Below the pieces are notes generated by a model, which saw nothing but the letters and a program-made list of their open reading frames with translations, made no database searches and was not told the origin of the DNA. A DNA stretch of 13,513 nt from an uncultured Roseiflexaceae bacterium (GTDB taxonomy: Bacteria; Chloroflexota; Chloroflexia; Chloroflexales; Roseiflexaceae), in the NCBI GenBank assembly GCA_903868295.1, contig CAIPUQ010000145.1, positions 1-13,513 of the forward strand, read 5' to 3'. Shown piece by piece: positions 1 through 6,595 of this stretch. The position numbers and the translations under genes were made by a program. Within the stretch, counting starts at the first letter, position 1; every line of letters begins with the position of its first letter.

Positions 1-1476
1 CCGACCGACGAACGACTGCGTCGATTGTCGGGGGCTGAGCAATCGATGCTCGATGCGACGGTGCGCTATCATGGCCACGCAGATTCGCATGCGCCGGTCG
101 AAGCGCCTGCCGATGATGTCGGATTGCTGGCGTTGCTCTACAACATGGGTCGCTATCTGCTGATTGCGTCGTCGCAACCGGGTACCCAGGCGGCCAACCT
201 GCAAGGGATTTGGAACGACAATCCACGGCCGGCGTGGAGCAGCAATTACACCATCAACATCAACACCCAGATGAACTATTGGGCGGCGCTGACAACCAAT
301 CTGCGTGAATGCCAATCCCCTTTGACCGACCTGATCGAACATCTCGCGATCGACGGCGCGCGCGCTGCGGCGGCATACGGATGCCGGGGCTGGACAGCCC
401 ATCACAATACCGACATCTGGGCCCAGGCCAATGCAGTCAAAGGCAAAGCCGTCTGGTTCCTATGGCCGTATGCTGCTGCATGGCTGAGTCTGCACGTCTA
501 CGAGGAATATCTGTTCAGCAATGACGGTGATTTCGCGCGCGAACGCGCACTGCCGTTGATGCGTGGAGCAGCCGAGTTCCTCCTCGATTGGCTACAAACG
601 CAACCCGATGGCACGCTCCAGAGCAGCCCGTCGACCTCGCCCGAAAATCCCTTTGTGGCTGCGGATGGCCAAGCCTGCGGCGTCTCGATCGGCAGCGAGT
701 CTGACATTGCCATGACCCGGGCACTCTGGCTGGCATGCCTCGACATGGCAGAGCAGTTGGCGCTCGACGAACCGTGGCTCGCCGAGATCCGCGCGGCCCT
801 GCCGCTGCTGCCTGCGCCCATCATTGGTGCAGACGGTCGTCTGCAGGAGTGGCGGCATCAGCCGGCCGAATCCGAACCGGGGCACCGACACATCTCGCAC
901 CTGTATGGGCTCTACCCGTCGGCCGAGATTACACCATGGGGCACTCCCGACCTGGCCGAAGCAGCCCGCGAGAGCCTCGCGGTACGGTTGGCCCATGGCG
1001 GCGGACACACCGGTTGGAGTGCTGCCTGGGTGGCAGCGTGTTATGCACGGTTGGGCGACGGCGAAGCAGCGCTGGCAGTGTTACATCGCCTGCTACGCGA
1101 CTCAACCTACCCGAGCATGCTCGGTTCACATCCGCCCTTCCAGATCGACGGGAGCCTCGGTTCCCCCGCCGCTATCGCCGAAATGGTGGTGCAGAGTCAC
1201 GCCGGTGTGCTGAGCCTCATGCCCGCGATCCCCAAAGCATGGCGCACCGGCAAACTCACCGGCATCCGCCTGCGCGGCGGCATCACAATTGACATCGAGT
1301 GGAAGAACGAGGCGTTTGTCGAGGCCTTCATCGTCAGCGAGACGACACAATCGATGACGGTACACGCGCCGTTCGATATCCGCGATGTCTCATCGCGCGG
1401 CGTTGTGGTGTCTGGCGATACCTTCACATTCAAAGCCGGTGTGCATTATGAATGGAAATTGTTGGACAGTGAGTAG
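1..1476 (+). CDS. GH95-family alpha-L-fucosidase, C-terminal part (5' end outside window)
   Basis: The frame is open from base 1, so this is the last 491 codons of a longer gene; family members are usually about 750-800 residues. Glycoside hydrolase family 95 enzymes remove terminal alpha-1,2-linked fucose (some act on galactose) from glycans by an inverting mechanism. Seen here: a run ending NINTQMNYW (bases 256-282) with the paired asparagines of the active site, AHHNTDIW, SPSTSPEN, LQEW whose Glu codon is at 847-849 (position of the family's general acid), GHRHISHLYGLYP, GGGHTGWSAAW, and HPPFQIDG whose Asp codon is at 1147-1149 (position of the family's catalytic Asp). The helical-barrel domain is followed by the usual C-terminal beta domain (RGGITIDIEWKN). 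All expected catalytic residues in the visible part are present, so the enzyme is probably active. The missing N-terminus means export cannot be judged. The last codons and stop lie in an AGTGAGTAG motif that matches the tandem repeat just downstream. Confidence 0.93.
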   Translation, partial: PTDERLRRLSGAEQSMLDATVRYHGHADSHAPVEAPADDVGLLALLYNMGRYLLIASSQPGTQAANLQGIWNDNPRPAWSSNYTININTQMNYWAALTTNLRECQSPLTDLIEHLAIDGARAAAAYGCRGWTAHHNTDIWAQANAVKGKAVWFLWPYAAAWLSLHVYEEYLFSNDGDFARERALPLMRGAAEFLLDWLQTQPDGTLQSSPSTSPENPFVAADGQACGVSIGSESDIAMTRALWLACLDMAEQLALDEPWLAEIRAALPLLPAPIIGADGRLQEWRHQPAESEPGHRHISHLYGLYPSAEITPWGTPDLAEAARESLAVRLAHGGGHTGWSAAWVAACYARLGDGEAALAVLHRLLRDSTYPSMLGSHPPFQIDGSLGSPAAIAEMVVQSHAGVLSLMPAIPKAWRTGKLTGIRLRGGITIDIEWKNEAFVEAFIVSETTQSMTVHAPFDIRDVSSRGVVVSGDTFTFKAGVHYEWKLLDSE

Positions 1477-1488
1477 TTTTCAGTTTTC

Positions 1489-1515
1489 AGTGAGTAGTGA
1501 GTAGTGAGTAGTGAG
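1489..1515. repeat. Heptanucleotide tandem repeat (AGTGAGT)n
   Basis: Three full copies of AGTGAGT plus a partial fourth follow the GH95 stop. One more copy (1468-1474) forms the last codons and part of the stop of the GH95 gene. The array runs into the left end of the 130-bp direct repeat. Its function is unknown; it resembles the short tandem repeats often found between genes in Chloroflexota and cyanobacteria. Confidence 0.8.
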
Positions 1516-1631
1516 GAGATTTGCTGGCTACGAAGTCTGCTGAAGGGATTCATTTTTCCTTGATCACAGATTTTCTCGTCTATAAAGAAATCAAACAGTC
1601 AGATTCGGCGCTTGGCGCACGCATCTGACTG
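1502..1631. repeat. Long direct repeat, left copy (130 bp)
   Basis: This block is repeated in the same orientation at 4245-4374. By hand alignment the copies differ at 7 positions plus two one-base length changes in T runs; the last 45 bases are identical. The two copies bracket the BspA/RCC1 gene. Each copy ends in a GC-rich hairpin placed just after the stop codon of a minus-strand gene. No open reading frame is visible in it. Confidence 0.9.
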
Positions 1632-1634
1632 TTT
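1593..1634 (-). terminator. Terminator hairpin between convergent GH95 and BspA/RCC1 genes
   Basis: AAACAGTCAGAT (1593-1604) and ATCTGACTGTTT (1623-1634) form a perfect 12-bp stem. Inside it GCGC (1608-1611) pairs with GCGC (1615-1618) around a TTG loop. Read on the minus strand the stem is followed by a U-rich run (TTTGATTTCTTT), and it starts 5 bases after the BspA stop, so it should end that transcript. On the plus strand only three Ts follow, so termination of the GH95 transcript may be weaker. Confidence 0.8.
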
Positions 1635-1639
1635 CATAA

Positions 1640-3961
1640 CTATGGCGTACGGGTGACCAATACCTGGTGGGCTGGGTTGCCAAACGCACGCACTGTACCG
1701 TCCTTCAATCCAATGACAGAGTGCACCACGCCCGCTGCGATGGCACTCGCCGGTCCAAGTTCAGCCGGAACGATTGTTTGATTGTGGCTGTTCAGGCCCC
1801 ACCCGTAGACGGCACCTGCTCGATCCATCGCGAGCGAATACTGATTTCCCGCACTGATTGCCGTTATCTTCTTTACCTGTGTGGGCAATTCACATTGACG
1901 TTCTTTCTTTCGACCCCAACACAACACCGTTCCATCTCGCTTGAGCGCAAGTGAGTGTTGATACCCAGCAGATATTGCGACAATGTCGGTTGCGTTTTTG
2001 GGTGGATCGGCTTGTCCCCATGAATTGTCTCCCCAGCCAATGACCTTTCCATTTTTGATCGCAAGAGAATGCTCAAAGCCTGCTGAGACAGCTGTCACCC
2101 CACGACGAACATAGGACGGGATGTCAGTTTGTCCTTCGTTGTTATATCCCCAGCCAACAACATCGCCGTTCTTTTTGAGCACCAAAATATGCCCGAATCC
2201 CGCGGAAGCAGATGAAACGTTGCTACGTCCAGTCACTGGGAAGTCGAGTTGCTTGAAGTCATTCCTACCCCACCCGAACAACTTCCCGGTCATGTCAACG
2301 GCCAGCGAATAATTATGTGCGACATCGATGTCACTCATGATCACGTTGATGAGACCGAGCGGAATCTGCGCTTGATTTGTATTGTTAAATCCCCAAGTAA
2401 CCAACTTCCCATCTTGACGCACGGCGAGCGTGAACGATGTGCCACTGTCGATTTTTTTGAACATATCAGGGCGGGGGCTCGGAGTAGGTGTCGAACCAAG
2501 CGCAGTCCACCTGGCATAGAGCGTTGTGGCTGCGAGGGTGCTAGGAGTATACGGAAACGTCAATGCGCTGCCACCATCGGTTGCAGACCATCCTGCAAAT
2601 GTATGGCCAGTCCGTGTTGGTGGCAATGGCGCAACGATAGATTCGTACCATAGCCAGAATCCTGGCGCAAGTGTTGATCCCCCTTTTGTGTCGTAGGTTA
2701 CCGTATGTCCAACCGCAATAGTGAGACCATCCATGAGACTTCCTACTGCGGGGTACCCTGTTGCAGTAACTTTGACGTATGCAGTAGCACTGGTTAAACC
2801 AGTGAACGCATCCGTTCCGATCGTTGGCTTGTTCCCCATGAAAAAAACGCGTTTGAGGAAGCTTGCACTACGGAATGCGTCGATCCCAATAGCGGTTACC
2901 CCAACAGGGAGCGTCAACTCAGTGGCGCGAATCGACCTAAACGCTTGAGACTCGATAGTGGCGAGCATGCTTCCTGGTGCAAAAACAACGGAAGATAACG
3001 CAATAGCATTTGCGAACGTTCCCTGTTTGATGGACGTAACACCTGCAGGAATGGTGATGCTGGTAAGCGCACGCGCATCGGAAAAAGCAAAATCGCCAAT
3101 AGCGGTGAGGAGGCTCCCTGTAGCAAAGGTAACGGTCGTGAGGGCGGTTGCGTTATTAAACGCTTCATCCCCGATAGTTGTAACCGCTGCAGGGATCCCA
3201 ATCCCAGTCAATCCACTTGCACCAAAGAATGCATAATCCCCTATTGTTGTGATACCTGAATCAAGAACAATCGATGTGAGGTTGAGTGCTTTATAGAATG
3301 CATAATTCCCGATGGATGTAACGCCAGTCGGGATGGTGTACGACGTTGCGACCTTCCCGGCTGGATATGCGACTACTTGTGTGGTGGTTATGTTATAGAG
3401 CACTCCAGCAACAGATGTGTACGCGGGATTCACGCTGTCAACGGTAATTGAAGTAAGCGCGGTTGTCGAAATGAATGCTCCTTCTCCGACAGATAGCACC
3501 CCCTGCGGGATGTTGATACTGGTGAGTGCAGTGGCGCTTTGAAATGCAAACGCACCTATTGAAGTGAGTAGGCTACCGGATTGGAACGTGACCGTAGCAA
3601 GCGAAGTAGCGCCATTGAATGCATAATCACGAATCACTGTGACGGTTGCAGGAATAGTTACTGCAGTGAGGGCACTTGCACCATCGAATGCACCATACTT
3701 AATCGTCGTGAGCCCTGACGGGATTGTAATGCTGGTGAGTGCGGTCGCGTTTTGAAACGCAAAAACCCCAATTGAAGTAACTCCTACCGGGATCGTAGCG
3801 CTCCCTGTACAGGCACTGTGACTAGTCACTTCATTTGCATCATGCGTAAACGTGCCGCTTATCGAACACGCTTCAATCGTCGGAGCAGCATGTGCAACCG
3901 TTACCGTCATCGCAAACAGTACCATCAGCAGGTTAAAAAGTATGAAAAATCTTTGTCCCAT
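1640..3961 (-). CDS. Secreted BspA-like leucine-rich-repeat protein with C-terminal RCC1 propeller
   Basis: 773 residues. Residues 1-26 form a Sec signal peptide (hydrophobic core, AHA-A cleavage site). Residues about 55-395 hold roughly a dozen LRR_5/BspA repeats with the pattern IPxGVTSIGxxAFxxATALTSIT. They include one irregular unit (VLYN...VVAYPAGK, about 187-203) typical of this family. Residues about 420-486 (VTYDTKGG...GHTFAGWSA...LYARW) match InlB B-repeat/Flg_new domains. A TPTPSPRP linker leads to seven RCC1-type units (about 502-765), each with a SLAV-type strand and a WG turn, enough for a seven-bladed propeller. Such proteins are usually surface or secreted binding proteins; the ligand is unknown. 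No LPXTG or other anchor is seen. The start is supported by AGAGGTA (3972-3966) 4 bases before ATG. One 60-base line counted by eye is about 48% GC against about 60% in pyrB, which hints at foreign origin. Confidence 0.92.
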   Translation of the reverse strand: MGQRFFILFNLLMVLFAMTVTVAHAAPTIEACSISGTFTHDANEVTSHSACTGSATIPVGVTSIGVFAFQNATALTSITIPSGLTTIKYGAFDGASALTAVTIPATVTVIRDYAFNGATSLATVTFQSGSLLTSIGAFAFQSATALTSINIPQGVLSVGEGAFISTTALTSITVDSVNPAYTSVAGVLYNITTTQVVAYPAGKVATSYTIPTGVTSIGNYAFYKALNLTSIVLDSGITTIGDYAFFGASGLTGIGIPAAVTTIGDEAFNNATALTTVTFATGSLLTAIGDFAFSDARALTSITIPAGVTSIKQGTFANAIALSSVVFAPGSMLATIESQAFRSIRATELTLPVGVTAIGIDAFRSASFLKRVFFMGNKPTIGTDAFTGLTSATAYVKVTATGYPAVGSLMDGLTIAVGHTVTYDTKGGSTLAPGFWLWYESIVAPLPPTRTGHTFAGWSATDGGSALTFPYTPSTLAATTLYARWTALGSTPTPSPRPDMFKKIDSGTSFTLAVRQDGKLVTWGFNNTNQAQIPLGLINVIMSDIDVAHNYSLAVDMTGKLFGWGRNDFKQLDFPVTGRSNVSSASAGFGHILVLKKNGDVVGWGYNNEGQTDIPSYVRRGVTAVSAGFEHSLAIKNGKVIGWGDNSWGQADPPKNATDIVAISAGYQHSLALKRDGTVLCWGRKKERQCELPTQVKKITAISAGNQYSLAMDRAGAVYGWGLNSHNQTIVPAELGPASAIAAGVVHSVIGLKDGTVRAFGNPAHQVLVTRTP

Positions 3962-3964
3962 GGC

Positions 3965-4231
3965 TTACCTCTTTTGATCTAAACCAGTGGATGAAACGTA
4001 GACCGGAGTACAGCCTGAACACTTCGATTTCAGTTCTGCACGCGGAGTGCTTGAATAGGATCGGCGAACCACTGAACATACGCGACACCGCACACCTATC
4101 GAGATTTTCGTCACTGAGTTGTTGAGTAGTTCTTCGACGTTATGTGTAGTGATTTCAATCACTTTTGGGTGTTGGACGACGCTATTGAGCGCAGTACAAA
4201 GCACAAGTGAAGCGCAGTGGGATGAGGACAC
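3965..4231 (-). CDS. Possible small protein with two CxxC pairs
   Basis: An 88-codon ORF beginning with GTG. It contains C49-R-V-C52 and C71-S-G-C74, the spacing of a small zinc ribbon, after a segment that reads like normal protein (KVIEITTHNVEELL). Its TAA stop overlaps the ribosome binding site of the BspA/RCC1 gene, an arrangement common in operons. Against it: no ribosome binding site precedes the GTG, other internal GTG starts are no better, and I recognise no family. It may be a short gene, a remnant of one, or chance reading through the leader of the downstream gene. Confidence 0.3.
   Translation of the reverse strand: MSSSHCASLVLCTALNSVVQHPKVIEITTHNVEELLNNSVTKISIGVRCRVCSVVRRSYSSTPRAELKSKCSGCTPVYVSSTGLDQKR
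4148..4163. promoter_or_regulatory. Perfect dyad AGTGATT-TC-AATCACT
   Basis: Seven-base arms with a two-base centre, about 190 bp upstream of the BspA/RCC1 start. It has the size of a dimeric repressor site, but it also lies inside the weak 88-codon ORF and no promoter could be placed next to it. It could be chance. Confidence 0.25.
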
Positions 4232-4244
4232 TATACCATGGGAA

Positions 4245-4374
4245 TAGTGAGGAGTGAGGAGATTTACTATCTACGAAGTCTGCTGAATGTATTCATTTTC
4301 CTTGATCACAGATTTTTCTCGTCTATACAGAAATCAAACAGTCAGATTCGGCGCTTGGCGCACGCATCTGACTG
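4245..4374. repeat. Long direct repeat, right copy (130 bp)
   Basis: Second copy of the block at 1502-1631. It lies between the start region of the BspA/RCC1 block and the 3' end of rsmA. The repeat-to-repeat unit is 2743 bp. It begins with the same GTGAG-type simple sequence as the left copy. Confidence 0.9.
4339..4374 (-). terminator. Terminator hairpin downstream of rsmA
   Basis: CAGTCAGAT (4339-4347) pairs with ATCTGACTG (4366-4374), with the same inner GCGC-TTG-GCGC stem as in the left copy. On the minus strand it is followed by TTTGATTTCTG. It lies 31 bases after the rsmA stop and should end the zinc-ribbon/rsmA transcript. Confidence 0.75.
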
Positions 4375-4387
4375 GTATTTTCGCATC

Positions 4388-4423
4388 ACTGATAACTGAT
4401 ATCTGTTAACTGATATCTAACTG
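4388..4423. repeat. Short direct repeat AACTGATATCT overlapping the end of rsmA
   Basis: AACTGATATCT occurs at 4394-4404 and 4408-4418 with a 14-base period, flanked by further TAACTG/ATAACTG pieces. The last codons of rsmA (Leu-Asp-Ile-Ser-stop) are written in this repeat, so repeat sequence appears to have spread up to or into the coding end. Confidence 0.7.
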
Positions 4424-5263
4424 TTCCGTGACTGCAATCCACTCCGCAAACGACAGCGTTTCGGCGCGGCGGGCTGGGTCAATCCCCGCAGCGACCAGGG
4501 CTGCCTGCGCATCGGAGCGTTCGATTTTGATGCCGTGGGCGGCCAGCCCACCAGACAAACTGTTGCCCAATTGTTTGCGGGCGTGCAAAAAGCCTGCTTT
4601 GAGGATACGAAAAACCTTCGCCTCGCGCTCGGGCTCGATCAACGGTTTGTCGCGCAGGGTCAAGCGCATCACCGCCGAGTGCACTTCGGGGGCTGGCAAA
4701 AATGATTCGGGCGGCACGACTGCGATGAGTTCAGGAATCGCGCGTACCTGAATCCCATGCGCCAATATCGACATATCACCGGGTTGCGCGCAGATGCGTT
4801 GGGCGACTTCGCGCTGGACGAGTACCACCATCGACGTCGGCGGATTGGCAGACTCGAGGAAGTGGCGCAACACCGGCGACGTAATTGCATAGGGGAGATT
4901 TGCAACTACCTGGTATGGCTTGTGCTGGGTCAATGCTGCAATGTCGGTCTGCAGGACATCCTGATTGACCAACGTGAGATTAGGCGAGTCAGCATAGACC
5001 CGTGCCAGCCGATTGGCCAGGCGCGTGTCGAGTTCGATGGCCGTGACCGAACCGGCGACATGCACGAGTTCCCACGTCAAGACACCCAATCCGGGTCCGA
5101 CTTCGACCACGACCGATGACGGGGTCAAATGTGCGGCCGAAACGATGGTCTGGAGTGCGTCACGGTCGATGAGGAAGTTCTGACCCATCCCCCGCGTCGG
5201 TCGCACATCTAAATTGCGCAACGTCTCACGGACGTGTTGGGGGTTGAGCATGGGGTTGGTCAT
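4406..5263 (-). CDS. rsmA: 16S rRNA (adenine(1518)-N6/adenine(1519)-N6)-dimethyltransferase RsmA/KsgA
   Basis: 285 residues, normal for the family. The enzyme uses S-adenosylmethionine to dimethylate two adjacent adenines in the 3' terminal helix of 16S rRNA during small-subunit assembly. Seen: GQNFLID (27-33), SAM-binding motif I VEVGPGLG (53-60), acidic residue in IELD (76-79), NQDVL (100-104), catalytic-type motif NLPY (122-125), and the FLPAPEVHSAVM stretch (188-199) found in this family. The C-terminal helical part includes LGNSLSG. It is the last gene of a minus-strand operon, 60 bp after a zinc-ribbon membrane protein gene. The chosen ATG has no clear ribosome binding site; a second ATG four codons in (MLNPQH) is possible. 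The C-terminus ends in repeat sequence. Confidence 0.96.
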   Translation of the reverse strand: MTNPMLNPQHVRETLRNLDVRPTRGMGQNFLIDRDALQTIVSAAHLTPSSVVVEVGPGLGVLTWELVHVAGSVTAIELDTRLANRLARVYADSPNLTLVNQDVLQTDIAALTQHKPYQVVANLPYAITSPVLRHFLESANPPTSMVVLVQREVAQRICAQPGDMSILAHGIQVRAIPELIAVVPPESFLPAPEVHSAVMRLTLRDKPLIEPEREAKVFRILKAGFLHARKQLGNSLSGGLAAHGIKIERSDAQAALVAAGIDPARRAETLSFAEWIAVTEQLDIS

Positions 5264-5323
5264 TTATGGCACCGTTCGCTACCAACACCACGACCGCTGT
5301 GACGGGGATGCGTTGGGGGATGA

Positions 5324-5815
5324 TTATTCTGTGGTCACGGTCGCCGCTATCCATACGATGAACGCGTCGACATACATGAACACCTCATCATACACTGTCA
5401 TGATGCCGAACGCCCATGGTGCACTGCGCACGGCATCCCATGCCAACAGCACTGTCCGTGCCTGTGTGGGGAACGGCATGGCAGTATGAGGTACCGGGCA
5501 TTGTGGCCGGATTTGCATGAATGACTTGACCGCAGGCATGGCGACAAAACAGGCGCCGTTGGCACGCATCGCAGCGGGATCTCTTTCGATTACTACCTGC
5601 AGTGGGCTCAGGGTACCTAAGAGATACACCAACACAGGCACAAGTACCGTCACTGCAAGGACACGCACAACAAGACCTACTGCAGTCATGACGAAGTCGA
5701 CAGCGTTCCATTCGAGGTTGCCGCCACAGCTTCGGCATGGATGCAGATCGCGGCGAATGACCGTCCCGCAATAAATGCACATGCGTTCCGTTGTTTGCCA
5801 ATTATGCTTGGCCAT
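5324..5815 (-). CDS. Zinc-ribbon single-pass membrane protein (downstream paralog)
   Basis: 163 residues; I do not recognise a named family. C13-I-Y-C16 and C27-R-S-C30 form an N-terminal zinc ribbon. A hydrophobic segment at about 41-67 is probably the only membrane span, followed by about 95 residues. The order of parts matches the gene just upstream, and the C-terminal regions can be aligned by eye (a C-x-VP motif, then a stretch ending in a hydrophobic FIVWIA / LYVPVAEQWA pattern). It is therefore likely a paralog from tandem duplication. It starts 3 bases after the upstream stop (TGA-TGC-ATG) with no clear ribosome binding site, which suggests translational coupling. By the usual orientation the zinc ribbon would be cytoplasmic and the C-terminus outside. 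Function unknown. Confidence 0.75.
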   Translation of the reverse strand: MAKHNWQTTERMCIYCGTVIRRDLHPCRSCGGNLEWNAVDFVMTAVGLVVRVLAVTVLVPVLVYLLGTLSPLQVVIERDPAAMRANGACFVAMPAVKSFMQIRPQCPVPHTAMPFPTQARTVLLAWDAVRSAPWAFGIMTVYDEVFMYVDAFIVWIAATVTTE

Positions 5816-5818
5816 GCA

Positions 5819-6391
5819 TCAATTCGCTGGGCACCAGCGGGCGATCCACGCTGGCGCACACAAATCAGCCCAGGCAGATCTGCCCGCATTTTGGATAGTT
5901 TTTATTGCCCACTGTTCAGCCACAGGGACATACAAACGGATAGGCGCACCGTAGTGTTCGACAGTTGCATAGGCCCACCCACTCCATTGGGTCTGGTCGC
6001 GCACTGCCGCGGCAACAATCCAAGTCGGTACATCGTTGGCGAGTATGAGCGAGCCGCGCGGTACCGAGCAATCGCCGGCGCTCAACAGTTCGGTGTAGCT
6101 GGCGGTTGGCACGAGCAACAAACGTGCGGGGACGACTTGTTTGGTGCAGGTGACGCGAACCGTTACTGGCGTCACAAAACGAAGCACTGCAACGAGGCTG
6201 TAGACGGTGCAGAGCACGACAACCCAAAACGACAACAGCGCCCACACACTCGTAGCGAGTGACTGCCGAACTGGGATTGGCCTGCCACAAGAGAGACATG
6301 CGCGCAGGTTCTTGCGCAACAGCATCCCACAGTCAGCACAGGTCAATGCTGGTGCGTTGGCAGGGGGCAACGGGGTGGAGCCTTTTTTCAT
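5819..6391 (-). CDS. Zinc-ribbon single-pass membrane protein (upstream paralog)
   Basis: 190 residues from the ATG at 6391. C18-A-D-C21 and C32-L-S-C35 form the zinc ribbon, a membrane span follows at about 46-70, then about 120 residues of unknown fold. The C-terminal part (SGWAYATVEHYGAPIRLYVPV) has a faint resemblance to a bacterial SH3-like strand pattern; this is a guess. A TTG nine bases upstream is also open, but AAGGA lies directly against it. The same AAGGA is nine bases from the ATG, so the ATG is preferred. It is the first gene of a three-gene minus-strand run with its paralog and rsmA; a direct link to ribosome assembly is not shown by the sequence. Confidence 0.75.
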   Translation of the reverse strand: MKKGSTPLPPANAPALTCADCGMLLRKNLRACLSCGRPIPVRQSLATSVWALLSFWVVVLCTVYSLVAVLRFVTPVTVRVTCTKQVVPARLLLVPTASYTELLSAGDCSVPRGSLILANDVPTWIVAAAVRDQTQWSGWAYATVEHYGAPIRLYVPVAEQWAIKTIQNAGRSAWADLCAPAWIARWCPAN

Positions 6392-6418
6392 GGAGTCCAA
6401 TCCTTCTAGGGTGTGGAC

Positions 6419-6460
6419 TGATTAATCACACGTCACTGTATCCATATTGTGATGCATCAC
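6419..6460. promoter_or_regulatory. Two palindromes in the divergent intergenic region
   Basis: TGATTAATCA (6419-6428) and GTGATGCATCAC (6449-6460) are perfect palindromes between the zinc-ribbon operon and the divergent Rossmann-fold gene. They could be operators serving either gene, but palindromes of this length also occur by chance. No convincing minus-strand promoter for the zinc-ribbon operon was found nearby. Confidence 0.3.
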
Positions 6461-6493
6461 GTCTCAGAATGTGAGAGTGAAAATTACAATTTC

Positions 6494-6524
6494 ATGACGC
6501 GAAACCCGCCAAGCAGGGTATAAT
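6494..6524 (+). promoter_or_regulatory. Sigma-70-type promoter for the Rossmann-fold gene
   Basis: A perfect TATAAT -10 box is at 6519-6524. The best -35 candidate is ATGACG (6494-6499), 4 of 6 matches with a long 19-base spacer. Transcription would begin near 6531, about 65 bases before the chosen start codon. A 12-bp palindrome TCACGTACGTGA (6555-6566) lies in the resulting leader and could be an operator. Confidence 0.5.
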
Positions 6525-6595
6525 AAAGCAACAATTTAATTATTCACATACCTCTCACGTACGTGATGCTGGTAGTATGCAGGGATATCGGTGCT

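Noticed and set aside
2700..3850. Regular short repeats that could suggest a CRISPR or minisatellite
   Set aside because: The periodicity of about 69 bases is that of the 23-residue leucine-rich repeats in the BspA/RCC1 protein, with diverged copies and no spacers.
6392..6400. TTG start for the upstream zinc-ribbon protein
   Set aside because: The AAGGA site touches the TTG, leaving no spacing, while it is nine bases from the ATG at 6391.
6572..6582. GTAGTATGCAG shared with the pyr promoter at 10962-10972
   Set aside because: An 11-base match between two places in 13.5 kb is expected by chance several times over.
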